Shown here piece by piece: positions 36,314-44,409 of a stretch of DNA of 64,000 bases. Both the position numbers and the translations under genes were made by a program. Where the stretch lies: the NCBI GenBank assembly GCA_040751985.1, contig JBFMFU010000092.1, positions 1 to 64,000 on the forward strand, written 5' to 3'. Source of the DNA: Desulfoferula sp040751985 (lineage in GTDB: Bacteria; Desulfobacterota; Desulfarculia; Desulfarculales; Desulfarculaceae). Every line of letters begins with the position of its first letter. Position 1 is the stretch's first letter. A model generated the notes under the pieces. The model worked only from the letters and a program-made list of their open reading frames with translations, did not search any database and was not told where the DNA came from.

Positions 36314-36436
36314 GTCTCCTCATCCTTTTGTCGGCAAGGGCGCCATGGAGCCCCCTGGGAGCCGCGGGATCTGGGGAAAGGCTGGCTTTGCCCGGCCGCG
36401 AATCATCTGGCTCCCTGCCGGCCCTGCGCGAAGCAA

Positions 36437-37570
36437 TCAGACAAGCTTCTTGGCCTGCTCGATCCAATCGGCTACATTGGCGGTTCTGCCCGCCTGGCCC
36501 AGGATTTTGCGCAGCTTCGCGGGGTCGCTTTTGGCCAGCTTGGCGTAGGTGACGATGCCGGCCAGGTAGAGCTTGCTCTGCAGGCGAGGCCCGATGCCCT
36601 TGATCGCCGTTAGCTGGTCCAGGCGGGGCTCCCCGGCCTGGGGCTCTTCCCCTTTAGGCGCCGGCTCCGGCTTCGGCTTGGCCGGGGCCACTGGCCGGGC
36701 CGCGGCCTTGCGGCCCTGCCAGGCCGCTCGCGCGCCCGCCAGGTCAGCGCAGAATTCGCGCCGCATGGTCCCCACCGCAGCCTTCAGATCCCTCACGTAG
36801 CGCCGGATGTCTTCCTCGAAGGGCCTGAGCTGATCCATTAGCTCCTGGGCCATGCGGCGGCGGTCCCGGGCGAACCGGGCTTGCTGGCCGGTCACCGCGA
36901 TCCTCAACTCGGAGACGAACCGCTGGCGGGAGCCGCGATCTTCGGCGGCCGTCTTCTCTTGGTCCCGCCGGATGCCGGCTATCATGTCCGCCACCTGCTC
37001 CATGAATTGATTCACAAAGGCCACCTGGTCGGCCAAAAAGGAAAGCCGCTCCTTGCGCGAGCTGCGGGCGGCCTTGGCCTGGGCCTTGCGTATAGCCGCC
37101 AATAAATCCTCGCTCTCTTCCTGCAGGGCAGCGGAATCGCGCTTGAGCCCGTCGCAAAAGTCGCTCAGCTCAGCCCGGGCCTCCGCGGCCATGCCGGTCC
37201 GGGCAGCCAAAAAGCCGTCCAGTACGGTGGTCACCGAGTTCGCCAGGTCGCTTATGAAGGCGTTGCGCTCGGTCCTCTGCTCGCGGGCCATCTCCTGGTG
37301 GGCCTGGCGCATAGCCTGCTGCATGTCTGCGCTCTGCTCTTTCAGCTCCACTACCCGGTGCTTGATTTTTTCCACCGTGTCTTCCAGGGTGAGCTTCAGG
37401 TCCGCGGCCATGTCTGCATGGGCCTCCCTGAAGCCGGCCTGCATGTCCCCGGTCATATCCCGCAGGTTCTCCACAGCGTCTTTCACCCCTGCCAAGAAAT
37501 TTGCCCGCGTTCCCCGCCCAGCCATTATTTCATCGCATAACCGGGCCATATCATCGGTCATCCGACCCAT
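36437..37570 (-). CDS. gvpC: GvpC-like repeat protein with C-terminal helix-hairpin-helix domain
   Basis: A 377-residue protein. Residues 1-285 are almost entirely charged helix with imperfect repeats that each open with an R-x-x-F-[LIV]-x-x-[LV]-like motif: TRANFLAGV, ERNAFISDL, ERLSFLADQV, SRQRFVSEL, RREFCADL. This resembles GvpC, the helical protein that wraps and stiffens the vesicle. After a Pro/Lys/Glu linker (about 290-315), the C-terminus (LTAIKGIGPRLQSKLYLAG, then KSDPAKLRKILGQAG) is a helix-hairpin-helix-type domain not found in classical GvpC. The ATG at 37570 has an AAAGGAG ribosome site. It follows gvpA. Confidence 0.8.
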   Translation of the reverse strand: MGRMTDDMARLCDEIMAGRGTRANFLAGVKDAVENLRDMTGDMQAGFREAHADMAADLKLTLEDTVEKIKHRVVELKEQSADMQQAMRQAHQEMAREQRTERNAFISDLANSVTTVLDGFLAARTGMAAEARAELSDFCDGLKRDSAALQEESEDLLAAIRKAQAKAARSSRKERLSFLADQVAFVNQFMEQVADMIAGIRRDQEKTAAEDRGSRQRFVSELRIAVTGQQARFARDRRRMAQELMDQLRPFEEDIRRYVRDLKAAVGTMRREFCADLAGARAAWQGRKAAARPVAPAKPKPEPAPKGEEPQAGEPRLDQLTAIKGIGPRLQSKLYLAGIVTYAKLAKSDPAKLRKILGQAGRTANVADWIEQAKKLV

Positions 37571-37711
37571 GTGCCTTCTCCTTTGACTTGCGCCCATCTT
37601 CTCGGCGTCGGCCAGTCGCGCCGGCTCGACCATGATGGGGATTGAGCTTCCGCGGGGAGCCATGGCAGAAAGGCCCCCCACGGAGCTCAATCAAAACCCA
37701 CCGCCTTTGAC

Positions 37712-37930
37712 CTAGGCCGGGGCGGCAGCGGTTGCGGTCAGGCCGATGGCCTCGGCGTACTTCAGGTAGGTCTCCACCGAAGCGATCACCACCCTGGCCT
37801 CCACGGACAGAAGCTCGATGCCCACCAGGGCCACCTTGGCCCAGGCGTCCACAACGATGCCCTTGTCCAGAATGCGATCCACCACCTCCGCCAGGCTGGA
37901 CGAGTCGGTGGTCTTCTGCACCTTTGCCAT
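37712..37930 (-). CDS. gvpA: Gas vesicle major structural protein GvpA
   Basis: The 72-residue shell protein that self-assembles into the gas-permeable ribs of the vesicle. The chain is nearly canonical: SSLAEVVDRILDKGIVVDAW, then AKVALVGIELLSVEARVVIA, then SVETYLKYAEAIGLT, covering the alpha-beta-beta-alpha fold. GGAGG lies seven to eight bases before the ATG. It is the first gene of the distal cluster, with a sigma-54-type promoter about 70 bases upstream. There is a single gvpA copy; GvpJ and the GvpS/M-like protein are separate paralogues. Confidence 0.97.
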   Translation of the reverse strand: MAKVQKTTDSSSLAEVVDRILDKGIVVDAWAKVALVGIELLSVEARVVIASVETYLKYAEAIGLTATAAAPA

Positions 37931-37995
37931 GAACTACCTCCTTCCTTTCGGTTTTACCTTTAACCAGCGCTGGTTTTCGGGATGTCCCTAGGCAT

Positions 37996-38011
37996 TGCCA
38001 AAGACGTGCCA
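37996..38011 (-). promoter_or_regulatory. Sigma-54 promoter of gvpA
   Basis: Read on the minus strand: TGGCACGTCTTTGGCA. The -24 element TGGCACG is perfect and the -12 element TGGCA differs from TTGCA at one base; GG-N10-GC spacing is exact. Transcription should start near 37985, giving a leader of about 55 bases before gvpA. Confidence 0.72.
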
Positions 38012-38108
38012 ACCGGACCATTGGCCGGCAATCAATGTTATCTAATTGTTATAATTGGGAAATGTTGATTGGGACGTGTCCGGGGGCGATGAGCGGGAGC
38101 CGCAAGCC

Positions 38109-38173
38109 TAGGTAAGCTGCCTCTACTCCTATGGAAGCCGTGCCATAGTTAGGTAATCATCCCCTCAACCTAA
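38109..38173 (-). promoter_or_regulatory. TAGGTAA repeats upstream of the gvpA promoter
   Basis: TAGGTAA occurs at 38109-38115 and 38150-38156, 41 bases (about four helical turns) apart, and TTAGGT at 38149-38154 forms an inverted repeat with ACCTAA at 38168-38173. They lie 100-175 bases above the -24/-12 element, a normal place for enhancer sites of an NtrC-type activator. The rest of 37931-38203 holds no coding frame I would support. Confidence 0.45.
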
Positions 38174-38203
38174 AACCCCTCTGGGATCGCCAGGGGAGCC
38201 CGC

Positions 38204-38569
38204 CTAGGGCAAGGACCTCAGGATGTCCTCGTTCTTAAAAGGCTTGCCGATGAAGTCTGCGATTATCTTCTCAGACAGGGCCTTTTGCACCCCGTCGTCG
38301 TCTTTGTAGAAGTAGCCCGAAACCATCACGATGCGCAGGTCCGAAGCCAGCTCGTGCAGGCGGCGGGCCAGTTCCAGGCCTTCCATGTCCGGCAGCTTGG
38401 CGTCCACGAAGGCCATGACCGGGTGGTGGGCCTCGGCCAGGCAAAGGGCCTCCTGGCCGCTCAAGGCCTTGATGACCCGCCGGCCGGTTTTGCGCAGGAT
38501 ATGATCCAGCGCCCAACACATCTCCGGTTCATCGTCCACGATGAGAATCAAACGATCATCCTTTCCCAT
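38204..38569 (-). CDS. Single-domain response regulator
   Basis: A 121-residue stand-alone receiver: LILIVDDEPEMCWALDHIL with the acidic pair (Asp12-Asp13), the phospho-acceptor in VMAFVDAKLPDMEGLELARR (about Asp56), Ser in VMVSGYFY and Lys in DFIGKPFKNEDIL. There is no output domain. It follows the histidine kinase by 76 bases and precedes gvpA, so it probably acts in a phosphorelay or as a phosphate sink for the NtrC-type regulator in the same locus. Confidence 0.93.
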   Translation of the reverse strand: MGKDDRLILIVDDEPEMCWALDHILRKTGRRVIKALSGQEALCLAEAHHPVMAFVDAKLPDMEGLELARRLHELASDLRIVMVSGYFYKDDDGVQKALSEKIIADFIGKPFKNEDILRSLP

Positions 38570-38645
38570 GGCCTCAACCTCCAGCGGGCGCGGCCCCGGC
38601 GCCCCGCTGGGCCGGCCGGGCGCACGCCGCGCAACCAGAGTCGGT

Positions 38646-40178
38646 TCACAATCCGGCCGAGCGCCTCTCCTGGCCGGACATGAGCATTGGCAGTCGCACC
38701 CAAAAGGAGCTTCCCTGTCCCGGCGTACTTTCCACCTCGATGGAGCCGAAGTGCTGCTTGATGATGCTGTAGGAAATGGACAGGCCCAGGCCGGTGCCCT
38801 GACCTACTGGCGAGGTGGTGTAAAAGGGATCGAAAATTTTGTCGATCTCATTCGGGGATATGCCCTTGCCGGTGTCGGTCACGCCAACCCGCACCTCCCG
38901 CTTTCCCAGGCTCTCCACCAAGACCTCCATCACCCCTCCGGTGGGCATAGCGTTGATGGCGTTCAGGAACAGGTTCATGAACACCTGCTGCAAAAGGCTG
39001 CCCACGCCGCTGACCAATATCTGCTCCTGGGGAAAATCGGTGACGGTGGTCACCTTTTGCAGGCGGGCCTGGTTGGCCACCAGGGACAGGGTTTCCTTAA
39101 TGGTGGCCACCAGGTCCACCAGCTCCACGGCCGCCTTTTCCTGGGGCCGCGCGAACCGGAGCAGGTTTTCGATTATCTCGGAAGCCTTGCGGATGCCCCG
39201 GTAGATCTTTTCGGAGCACTCCCGGCGAAAGGCGGGCTCCAGATCATCCTCCATGAGGAACTGAGCGGCGGAGGAGCAAACCGCCAAGGGGTTTCTTATC
39301 TCGTGGGCGATGCCGCCGGCCATGACCCCCAAGGCGGCCAGCTTCTGGGATTGCAGGATCTGCATCTCGAACCTGCGGCGCTCGCTTAAGTCCCGGCCCA
39401 CGGCCACCACCCCCACCACCTTGGACAAGGCGTCCCGCATGGGGGAAAGCACCCAGGAGACCGAGACCCCGGTCCCCTGTTTGGTGAGCAGGTCCCATTC
39501 CGCCATGTGGTAGCTGCCGCCGTTCTTTTGCATGTCCAGGCCGCGGGCCACCTCTTCCCTGATATCGGGCGCGCAGTAGCGGGCGAAAGGCTGGCCTTGG
39601 ATCTCCCGGAAGGAATAGCCGGAGACCTTCTCGGCGGCGGTGTTCCAGGTCAGAATCCTGCCTTCTATATCCATGGACAGAACGATGTCGCTGGCGCTCT
39701 CCACCACGCTGGAGAGGTGCCGCTCCACCCGGCGCACCTCCTCGCTCAGCCGGACCTGCTCCGTGATGTCCTCCATGAGGAACATAACGTTGCACACCAC
39801 TTCCGCGCGGGAAAAGGGCAGAATGCGATAATAGTAGTACCGCATGGGCACGCCTGGAACCCGGTAGGTTAGGCGCTCGCCGTCGCTGGGTTGGTTGCTT
39901 TCCAAGACCTGTTGAATGCGGCTGGTTATGTCCAGGTTGTCCAAGATTACGGCGGGGAATATCTCCTCCAGCCGGCGGCCGATGGTTGCTTCGGCGGAGC
40001 GCCGGCTCTTTTCCAGGAAGTTGCGGTTGGCCGAGATAACCCGCAGGCCGCGGTCGATTAAAAGGACCGAAGAAGGTATGGCCTCCAGGAGCATGTGGTA
40101 AAGCATCTCATAGTAGCTTTCCGTTTCCTGGGGCTTGGGGCCGTGGAGGTCGCTGGGCGCCGGCCACTCCCTTTTCAT
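38646..40178 (-). CDS. PAS-domain sensor histidine kinase (NtrB-like core) in gas vesicle locus
   Basis: A 510-residue soluble kinase with two PAS domains (about 25-135: IPSSVLLIDRGLRVISANRN; about 150-265: ASDIVLSMDIEGRILTWNTA). The HisKA box is VMAGGIAHEIRNPLAVCSS (about residue 285), and the ATPase domain has FMNLFLNAINAM, TDTGKGI and GQGTGLGLSISYSI. There is no membrane segment, so it reads an internal cue such as redox, energy or a small ligand. The core resembles NtrB/AtoS-type kinases that pair with sigma-54 activators; the NtrC-type gene 4 kb upstream in this operon is the natural partner. The start is five bases before the GvpF/L-like stop. Confidence 0.92.
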   Translation of the reverse strand: MKREWPAPSDLHGPKPQETESYYEMLYHMLLEAIPSSVLLIDRGLRVISANRNFLEKSRRSAEATIGRRLEEIFPAVILDNLDITSRIQQVLESNQPSDGERLTYRVPGVPMRYYYYRILPFSRAEVVCNVMFLMEDITEQVRLSEEVRRVERHLSSVVESASDIVLSMDIEGRILTWNTAAEKVSGYSFREIQGQPFARYCAPDIREEVARGLDMQKNGGSYHMAEWDLLTKQGTGVSVSWVLSPMRDALSKVVGVVAVGRDLSERRRFEMQILQSQKLAALGVMAGGIAHEIRNPLAVCSSAAQFLMEDDLEPAFRRECSEKIYRGIRKASEIIENLLRFARPQEKAAVELVDLVATIKETLSLVANQARLQKVTTVTDFPQEQILVSGVGSLLQQVFMNLFLNAINAMPTGGVMEVLVESLGKREVRVGVTDTGKGISPNEIDKIFDPFYTTSPVGQGTGLGLSISYSIIKQHFGSIEVESTPGQGSSFWVRLPMLMSGQERRSAGL

Positions 40179-40183
40179 TGCCT

Positions 40184-40942
40184 CTAACCTTGCGCAGGAG
40201 CCGCAAAGCTATAGGGAGGCCAGGGTCCGCTGAGCAGCATCTTGGTGTTCTCCAGTCGCGCAAACGCTGCGTAGGCCAGGCGGAAGGCCCGCACTTTGAA
40301 GCGGGGAACCAGGAAATACAACCACAGCAGCAGGCAGTCGTCCTCTCCCTCTCCGGGGGCTGGCACCGGCCCCTGGCCCAGGGAGCGGGTAAACAAGCCG
40401 GCCAGGGCGGCCTGGCACCTGGCGGGCCAATCGCCCTCCGCCCGCTCCCGCTGGGTCTCCTGTAGGTGGCTATCGCGCCGGGCGAGGAGATAGGCCAGGC
40501 CCGGACGCTCCGCGGACTGGGCCTGGGCCGCGCAGGCCAGGCGCGAGGGCGGGGCCGGCCGCCGGCCGGTCGCCTCACTCTTGGCTCCGGCGGGCAACAG
40601 GGCCCGGATGCCCATTTCCACGCATCCCGCCAGCTCGGCCAGGAGCGGCCGGGAAAGGCTGCGGCCGGCCGTCAGCAGGGCGGCCGCCTGGGCCTGGTCC
40701 TGGCACAGGCAACCATAGCGCAGGGGAATCACCGTGCGCTGGGCATGGAACGCCTCCACCACCTTGCTGTAGGCCCACAAGTCCTCCACCAGGGGCGCGG
40801 AGCGGGGCCGGTCCACCCAGGAAAACGCGGCACCCAGGCCGTCGCGGCCCATCACCTCCACCTTGCCCCCTCCCACCCCGGGCGGGGTCTGGCGGGGCGG
40901 GGGGGCTTGGCCGGCGAACAGGCAATAGAGCAGGCAGGGCAT
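40184..40942 (-). CDS. GvpF/GvpL-like protein (third copy, divergent)
   Basis: A 252-residue protein recognised as GvpL/F family mainly from its ends: CLLYCLFAG at the N-terminus, the RTVIPLRYGCLCQDQAQ segment near residue 75, and the terminal MLLSGPWPPYSFA. The middle is longer and Ala/Arg-rich. Start ATG at 40942 overlaps the stop of the preceding GvpL-like gene (ATGA). Having three GvpF/L paralogues is common in large gvp clusters, where they differ in binding partners. Confidence 0.85.
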   Translation of the reverse strand: MPCLLYCLFAGQAPPPRQTPPGVGGGKVEVMGRDGLGAAFSWVDRPRSAPLVEDLWAYSKVVEAFHAQRTVIPLRYGCLCQDQAQAAALLTAGRSLSRPLLAELAGCVEMGIRALLPAGAKSEATGRRPAPPSRLACAAQAQSAERPGLAYLLARRDSHLQETQRERAEGDWPARCQAALAGLFTRSLGQGPVPAPGEGEDDCLLLWLYFLVPRFKVRAFRLAYAAFARLENTKMLLSGPWPPYSFAAPAQG

Positions 40943-41745
40943 CAGGCCTCCCGGTCTTCCAGACAAGGGGCGAAGCTGTAGGGCGGCCAGGGCCCCGAGC
41001 ACTCCCATAACAACCCCTGCGCGGAGTTGGCCGCCTGTTCCCGGCGCAGCAGGGCCTGGAAGTCTTCTAACTTCCCGCGGGGCACCCAGAAGGCCCAGTT
41101 GACCACCATCTCGTGCCCATCGCCGCCGGAGTCCGCGCTCAGCAGGTTGCGCGGGAGGAACTCCGCCGCCTGCCGCGCCAAGGCCTGGCCCGTGGCCTCG
41201 CAGCTCCGCCGCAGCCGCCGGCCCAGCTCCTCCTGGGCCGCCGCGGCCAGCTTCTTCTCCTCAAAATAGCGCTGGCCGGGGCCCAGGGCCGCCAGGCGCC
41301 CCGCCTCCAGTTGCCTTTTTTCCTGGCACAGCCGCTCCAGGGCCTGGGCCTTGTTCCAGTAGCCCTTTACCGCCCATTCCTCCCGGCCGGCCGCCTTGGC
41401 CAGAAATTCCGCGATGGCCCCCTGGTGCGGCCGCACCCGCCGTGCCAGGGCCTCCGGCGAGGAGAAGATGGTCCCGAAGCGCAGGGGCAGCACCGGCGAC
41501 AGGCTCATGGCCCGTTCCACCACCTCCTCGTGGCGGCAGAGCCGCGGCAGCAGCCAGGCCGTGTCCCTGAGCCTGGCCTCGGCCTCCGCGCCGCTGAAAT
41601 CAGCCAGGGAGACCGGGCAGGCCACCGCGGCCAGGCCTCCCAGGCCGTGCAGGCGCAGCGGATGCCCCTCCTCCAGGCCCGGGCCGGCCAAAGAATGCGC
41701 CAACCCATCCTTGGTCAGGCAAAATACGTAAAGCGCCCGTCTCAT
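40942..41745 (-). CDS. GvpF/GvpL-like protein (second copy)
   Basis: A 267-residue GvpL/F family protein: ALYVFCLTKD at the start, AVACPVSLADFSG near residue 40, the diagnostic LSPVLPLRFGTIFSSPEAL near 83, a coiled-coil stretch (about 125-185) and the terminal LWECSGPWPPYSFAPC. Its start overlaps the AAA+ ATPase stop and its stop overlaps the next gvpL-like start, both as ATGA, so three genes are translationally coupled. Confidence 0.9.
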   Translation of the reverse strand: MRRALYVFCLTKDGLAHSLAGPGLEEGHPLRLHGLGGLAAVACPVSLADFSGAEAEARLRDTAWLLPRLCRHEEVVERAMSLSPVLPLRFGTIFSSPEALARRVRPHQGAIAEFLAKAAGREEWAVKGYWNKAQALERLCQEKRQLEAGRLAALGPGQRYFEEKKLAAAAQEELGRRLRRSCEATGQALARQAAEFLPRNLLSADSGGDGHEMVVNWAFWVPRGKLEDFQALLRREQAANSAQGLLWECSGPWPPYSFAPCLEDREA

Positions 41746-43871
41746 TTTCTCGCCGTCACCGTGGCCACGGCCTGACGCAGGTCCTCGGCGGTCACCTCGA
41801 CCTTGGTCTCCTCCCCGGCGGCAGACCCGGCCGCGGCCACCGCCCGGCTGACGCTGCCCAGGGCGGCCAGGTTGCAGACCGAGGCGATCTCGGCCCCGCT
41901 CAGCTCCCCGCTCTGGGCGGCCAGGCGCCGGACGCTTATGCCCGGGGCCAAGGGCTTGTGGGCCAGATGTATGGTGAATATGGCCTCCCGGTCCTTGGCG
42001 TCAGGCCGGCCCATCTCCACCACCTCGTCGAAGCGGCCGGGCCGCAGCACGGCGGAGTCCAGCATGTCGGGCCGATTGGTGGCCCCCAGCACCACCACGC
42101 CCTTGAGCTCCTCCACCCCGTCCATCTCCACCAGAAACTGGCTGAGCACCCGATCGGAAACGTGGGAGTCGGAGGCGTCCCCGCCCCGGGCCGGCAGCAG
42201 GGCGTCTATCTCATCAAAGAACAAGATGCAGGGGGCGGCCTGGCGGGCGGTGCGGAAGACCTCGCGCAGGCCCCGCTCGGATTCCCCCACGTACTTGGAC
42301 AGCAGGGCCGGCCCCTTGACCGAGATGAAGTTTACCTGGCTCTGGTTGGCCACGGCCTTGGCCAACAAGGTTTTGCCGCAGCCGGGCGGGCCGGCCAGCA
42401 GGATGCCCTTGGGCGGGTTCACTCCGGCCCGGCGATAGAGGGAGGCGTACTGCAGGGGCCACTCCACCGCCCTGCGCAGGCGCTCCTTCACCTCCGACAG
42501 CCCCCCCACGTCGTCCCAGCCCACGTCGGGCACCTCCACGAAGACCTCCCGGATGGCCGAGGGCTCCACCCCCTTGAGGGCCGCGAGGAAGTCGTCCGCC
42601 TGCACCTCCAGACGCGACAATTGTTCATAGGGAATGCTGGCCTGGGAGAAATCTATGTCGGCCATGATGCGCCGCAGACAGCTCATGGCCGCCTCCCGGC
42701 ACAAGGCCTCCAGGTCGGCGCCCACGAAGCCATGGGTGATGGCCGCCAGGCGCTCCAGCTCCACATCCTCGGCCAGGGGCATGCCCCGGCTGTGGATTTC
42801 CAGGATTTCCTGGCGGGCATTGCGGTCCGGGATGGGGATGGCTATCTCGCGGTCGAAGCGGCCCGGCCGGCGCAGGGCAGGGTCCAGGGCCTGGGGCAGG
42901 TTGGTGGCCGCGATTACGATGAGGTTCTGCCGGCGGTTCAGTCCGTCCATCAGGGCCAGGAGCTGGGCCACCACTCGCTTCTCCACCTCGCCCACCACAT
43001 TCTCCCTTTTGGGGGCGATGGCGTCTATCTCGTCCAGGAAGACTATGCTGGGGCCCTTAGCGGCCGCCTCCTGGAAGATCTTGCGCAGGTGGGCCTCGCT
43101 CTCGCCGTAGAACTTGTGGATCACCTCCGGACCGCTCACCGAGAAGAACCGGGCCTCGGTTTCATGGGCGATGGCCCGGGCGATGAGGGTTTTGCCGCAG
43201 CCGGGCGGGCCGTGCAGGAGCACCCCCTTGGGCGCGTCTATGCCCAGGCGCTCGAAGACCTCGGGGTAGCGCAGGGGAAGCTCGATCATCTCGCGGATGC
43301 GCTGTAATTGGGGGCCCAGCCCGCCGATGTCCTCGTAGGACAGCTCGCCGCCCCGCTCCTCCTGCTGGGGCTTGCCCACGGTCAGCAGGGTGGTGGGATT
43401 TATCAGCACCGGCCCCTTGGGCACGGTCCGCTCCACCTTGAAGCTGGCCGAGCGGCTGCCGAAGAGGTTGGCCCGTATGCGGTCGCCCTCCACCACGGGC
43501 AGCCCGTCCAAAAGCCCGCCGATGTAGGGCAGGTCCCGCGGGGCCGGCCGAATGTTGGTGGGCCCCAAGACCACCTGCTCGGCCGGGAGACAGGCGCCTT
43601 TGCGCACCAGGACCGTCTCGTCCACTCCTACCCCTGCGTTGTCCCGGCTCAGGCCGTCCAACTGCACCCTGGCCTGGCCTCTTAGCTCCTTGTAGGCCGG
43701 CATAGCCTTGCAAAAGGTGCGGCGGGCGCCCTCCACCTCCACGATATCGCCGATGTTCACCTGGAGGCGGTCCATGTCCTCGGGGCCCATGCGGGCGAAG
43801 GCCCGCCCCATGTCCTTGGCCAGGGCCTCGGTCACGCGCAGCTTGATGGGTTTGGCGTCGCTTGCGGGCAT
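41742..43871 (-). CDS. CDC48/VAT-type double AAA+ ATPase
   Basis: A 709-residue unfoldase of the Cdc48/p97/VAT family, common in archaea and scattered in bacteria. An N-domain (about 1-165, double-psi barrel type: LKELRGQARVQLDGLSRDNA region) precedes D1 with GPPGCGKTLIARAIAHE and SIVFLDEIDAIAPKR, and D2 with GPPGCGKTLLAKAVANQ and CILFFDEIDALLPARGG. Both have arginine-finger segments (RRPGRFDRE, LRPGRFDEV). Position inside the gvp operon, coupled to two GvpF/L genes, suggests it remodels or clears gas vesicle protein complexes. GGGAGGGG precedes the ATG. Confidence 0.95.
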   Translation of the reverse strand: MPASDAKPIKLRVTEALAKDMGRAFARMGPEDMDRLQVNIGDIVEVEGARRTFCKAMPAYKELRGQARVQLDGLSRDNAGVGVDETVLVRKGACLPAEQVVLGPTNIRPAPRDLPYIGGLLDGLPVVEGDRIRANLFGSRSASFKVERTVPKGPVLINPTTLLTVGKPQQEERGGELSYEDIGGLGPQLQRIREMIELPLRYPEVFERLGIDAPKGVLLHGPPGCGKTLIARAIAHETEARFFSVSGPEVIHKFYGESEAHLRKIFQEAAAKGPSIVFLDEIDAIAPKRENVVGEVEKRVVAQLLALMDGLNRRQNLIVIAATNLPQALDPALRRPGRFDREIAIPIPDRNARQEILEIHSRGMPLAEDVELERLAAITHGFVGADLEALCREAAMSCLRRIMADIDFSQASIPYEQLSRLEVQADDFLAALKGVEPSAIREVFVEVPDVGWDDVGGLSEVKERLRRAVEWPLQYASLYRRAGVNPPKGILLAGPPGCGKTLLAKAVANQSQVNFISVKGPALLSKYVGESERGLREVFRTARQAAPCILFFDEIDALLPARGGDASDSHVSDRVLSQFLVEMDGVEELKGVVVLGATNRPDMLDSAVLRPGRFDEVVEMGRPDAKDREAIFTIHLAHKPLAPGISVRRLAAQSGELSGAEIASVCNLAALGSVSRAVAAAGSAAGEETKVEVTAEDLRQAVATVTARK

Positions 43872-43905
43872 GCGGCCCCTCCCGGACCATGGGCTCGAAC
43901 AAGAC

Positions 43906-44409
43906 CTAGTTCATGCACTTGATTTCCAGGATGCCGTTGTTGCAGGAGACCTGCAGCCGATCCCTGGCGTAGGCCCGGGGCAGCAGCACCTCCTTCTGAT
44001 ATTTCTTGTCGCCGCTTTCGGCCTGAATGGTCAGCAGGTCGTCGCTCACCTCCAGGCGGATGTCCTCGGCGCTGATGCCGGGCATCTCGGCCACCACCAA
44101 GGTGTGCTCCTCCTCCTCAAAGATGTCCACCATGGGCTCGCGCACCTCGTGGATCGCCGACTCGCCGGTTTTTTCGTCCTTGCGGATATTGCCGAAAGGC
44201 TCCACCTTTATCTCCTGGTCGCCCAGCCCCATCTTGACCGAGAAACCGTAAAAACCCTTCACGCCCTTGCCCTGGCGCTCAAGATCAATCTCGCCGGTGC
44301 GGGAAAGGCCTTCGCCTTTTTCGGCCAGCTCACCCAGCCGCTCCACCAACTCGCCCAGGCCCTTGAGCACTCCCCCCAGGCCCTCGCCGGTCCGTCTGTT
44401 ACCCATCAT
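43906..44409 (-). CDS. gvpH: GvpH-like Hsp20 family protein
   Basis: A 167-residue protein with an 85-residue N-terminal extension (GVLKGLGELVERLGELAEKG, then VKGFYGFSVKMGLG) before an alpha-crystallin domain: VREPMVDIFEEEEHTLVVAE, MPGISAEDIRLEVSDDLLTI, closing CNNGILEIKCMN. That extension with the YGFSVKMGL segment is typical of gas vesicle GvpH and absent from the general Hsp20 at 10.3-10.8 kb. The start (ATG at 44409 or 44406) overlaps the stop of the NtrC-type gene. The likely role is a chaperone that keeps Gvp proteins soluble. Confidence 0.9.
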   Translation of the reverse strand: MMGNRRTGEGLGGVLKGLGELVERLGELAEKGEGLSRTGEIDLERQGKGVKGFYGFSVKMGLGDQEIKVEPFGNIRKDEKTGESAIHEVREPMVDIFEEEEHTLVVAEMPGISAEDIRLEVSDDLLTIQAESGDKKYQKEVLLPRAYARDRLQVSCNNGILEIKCMN

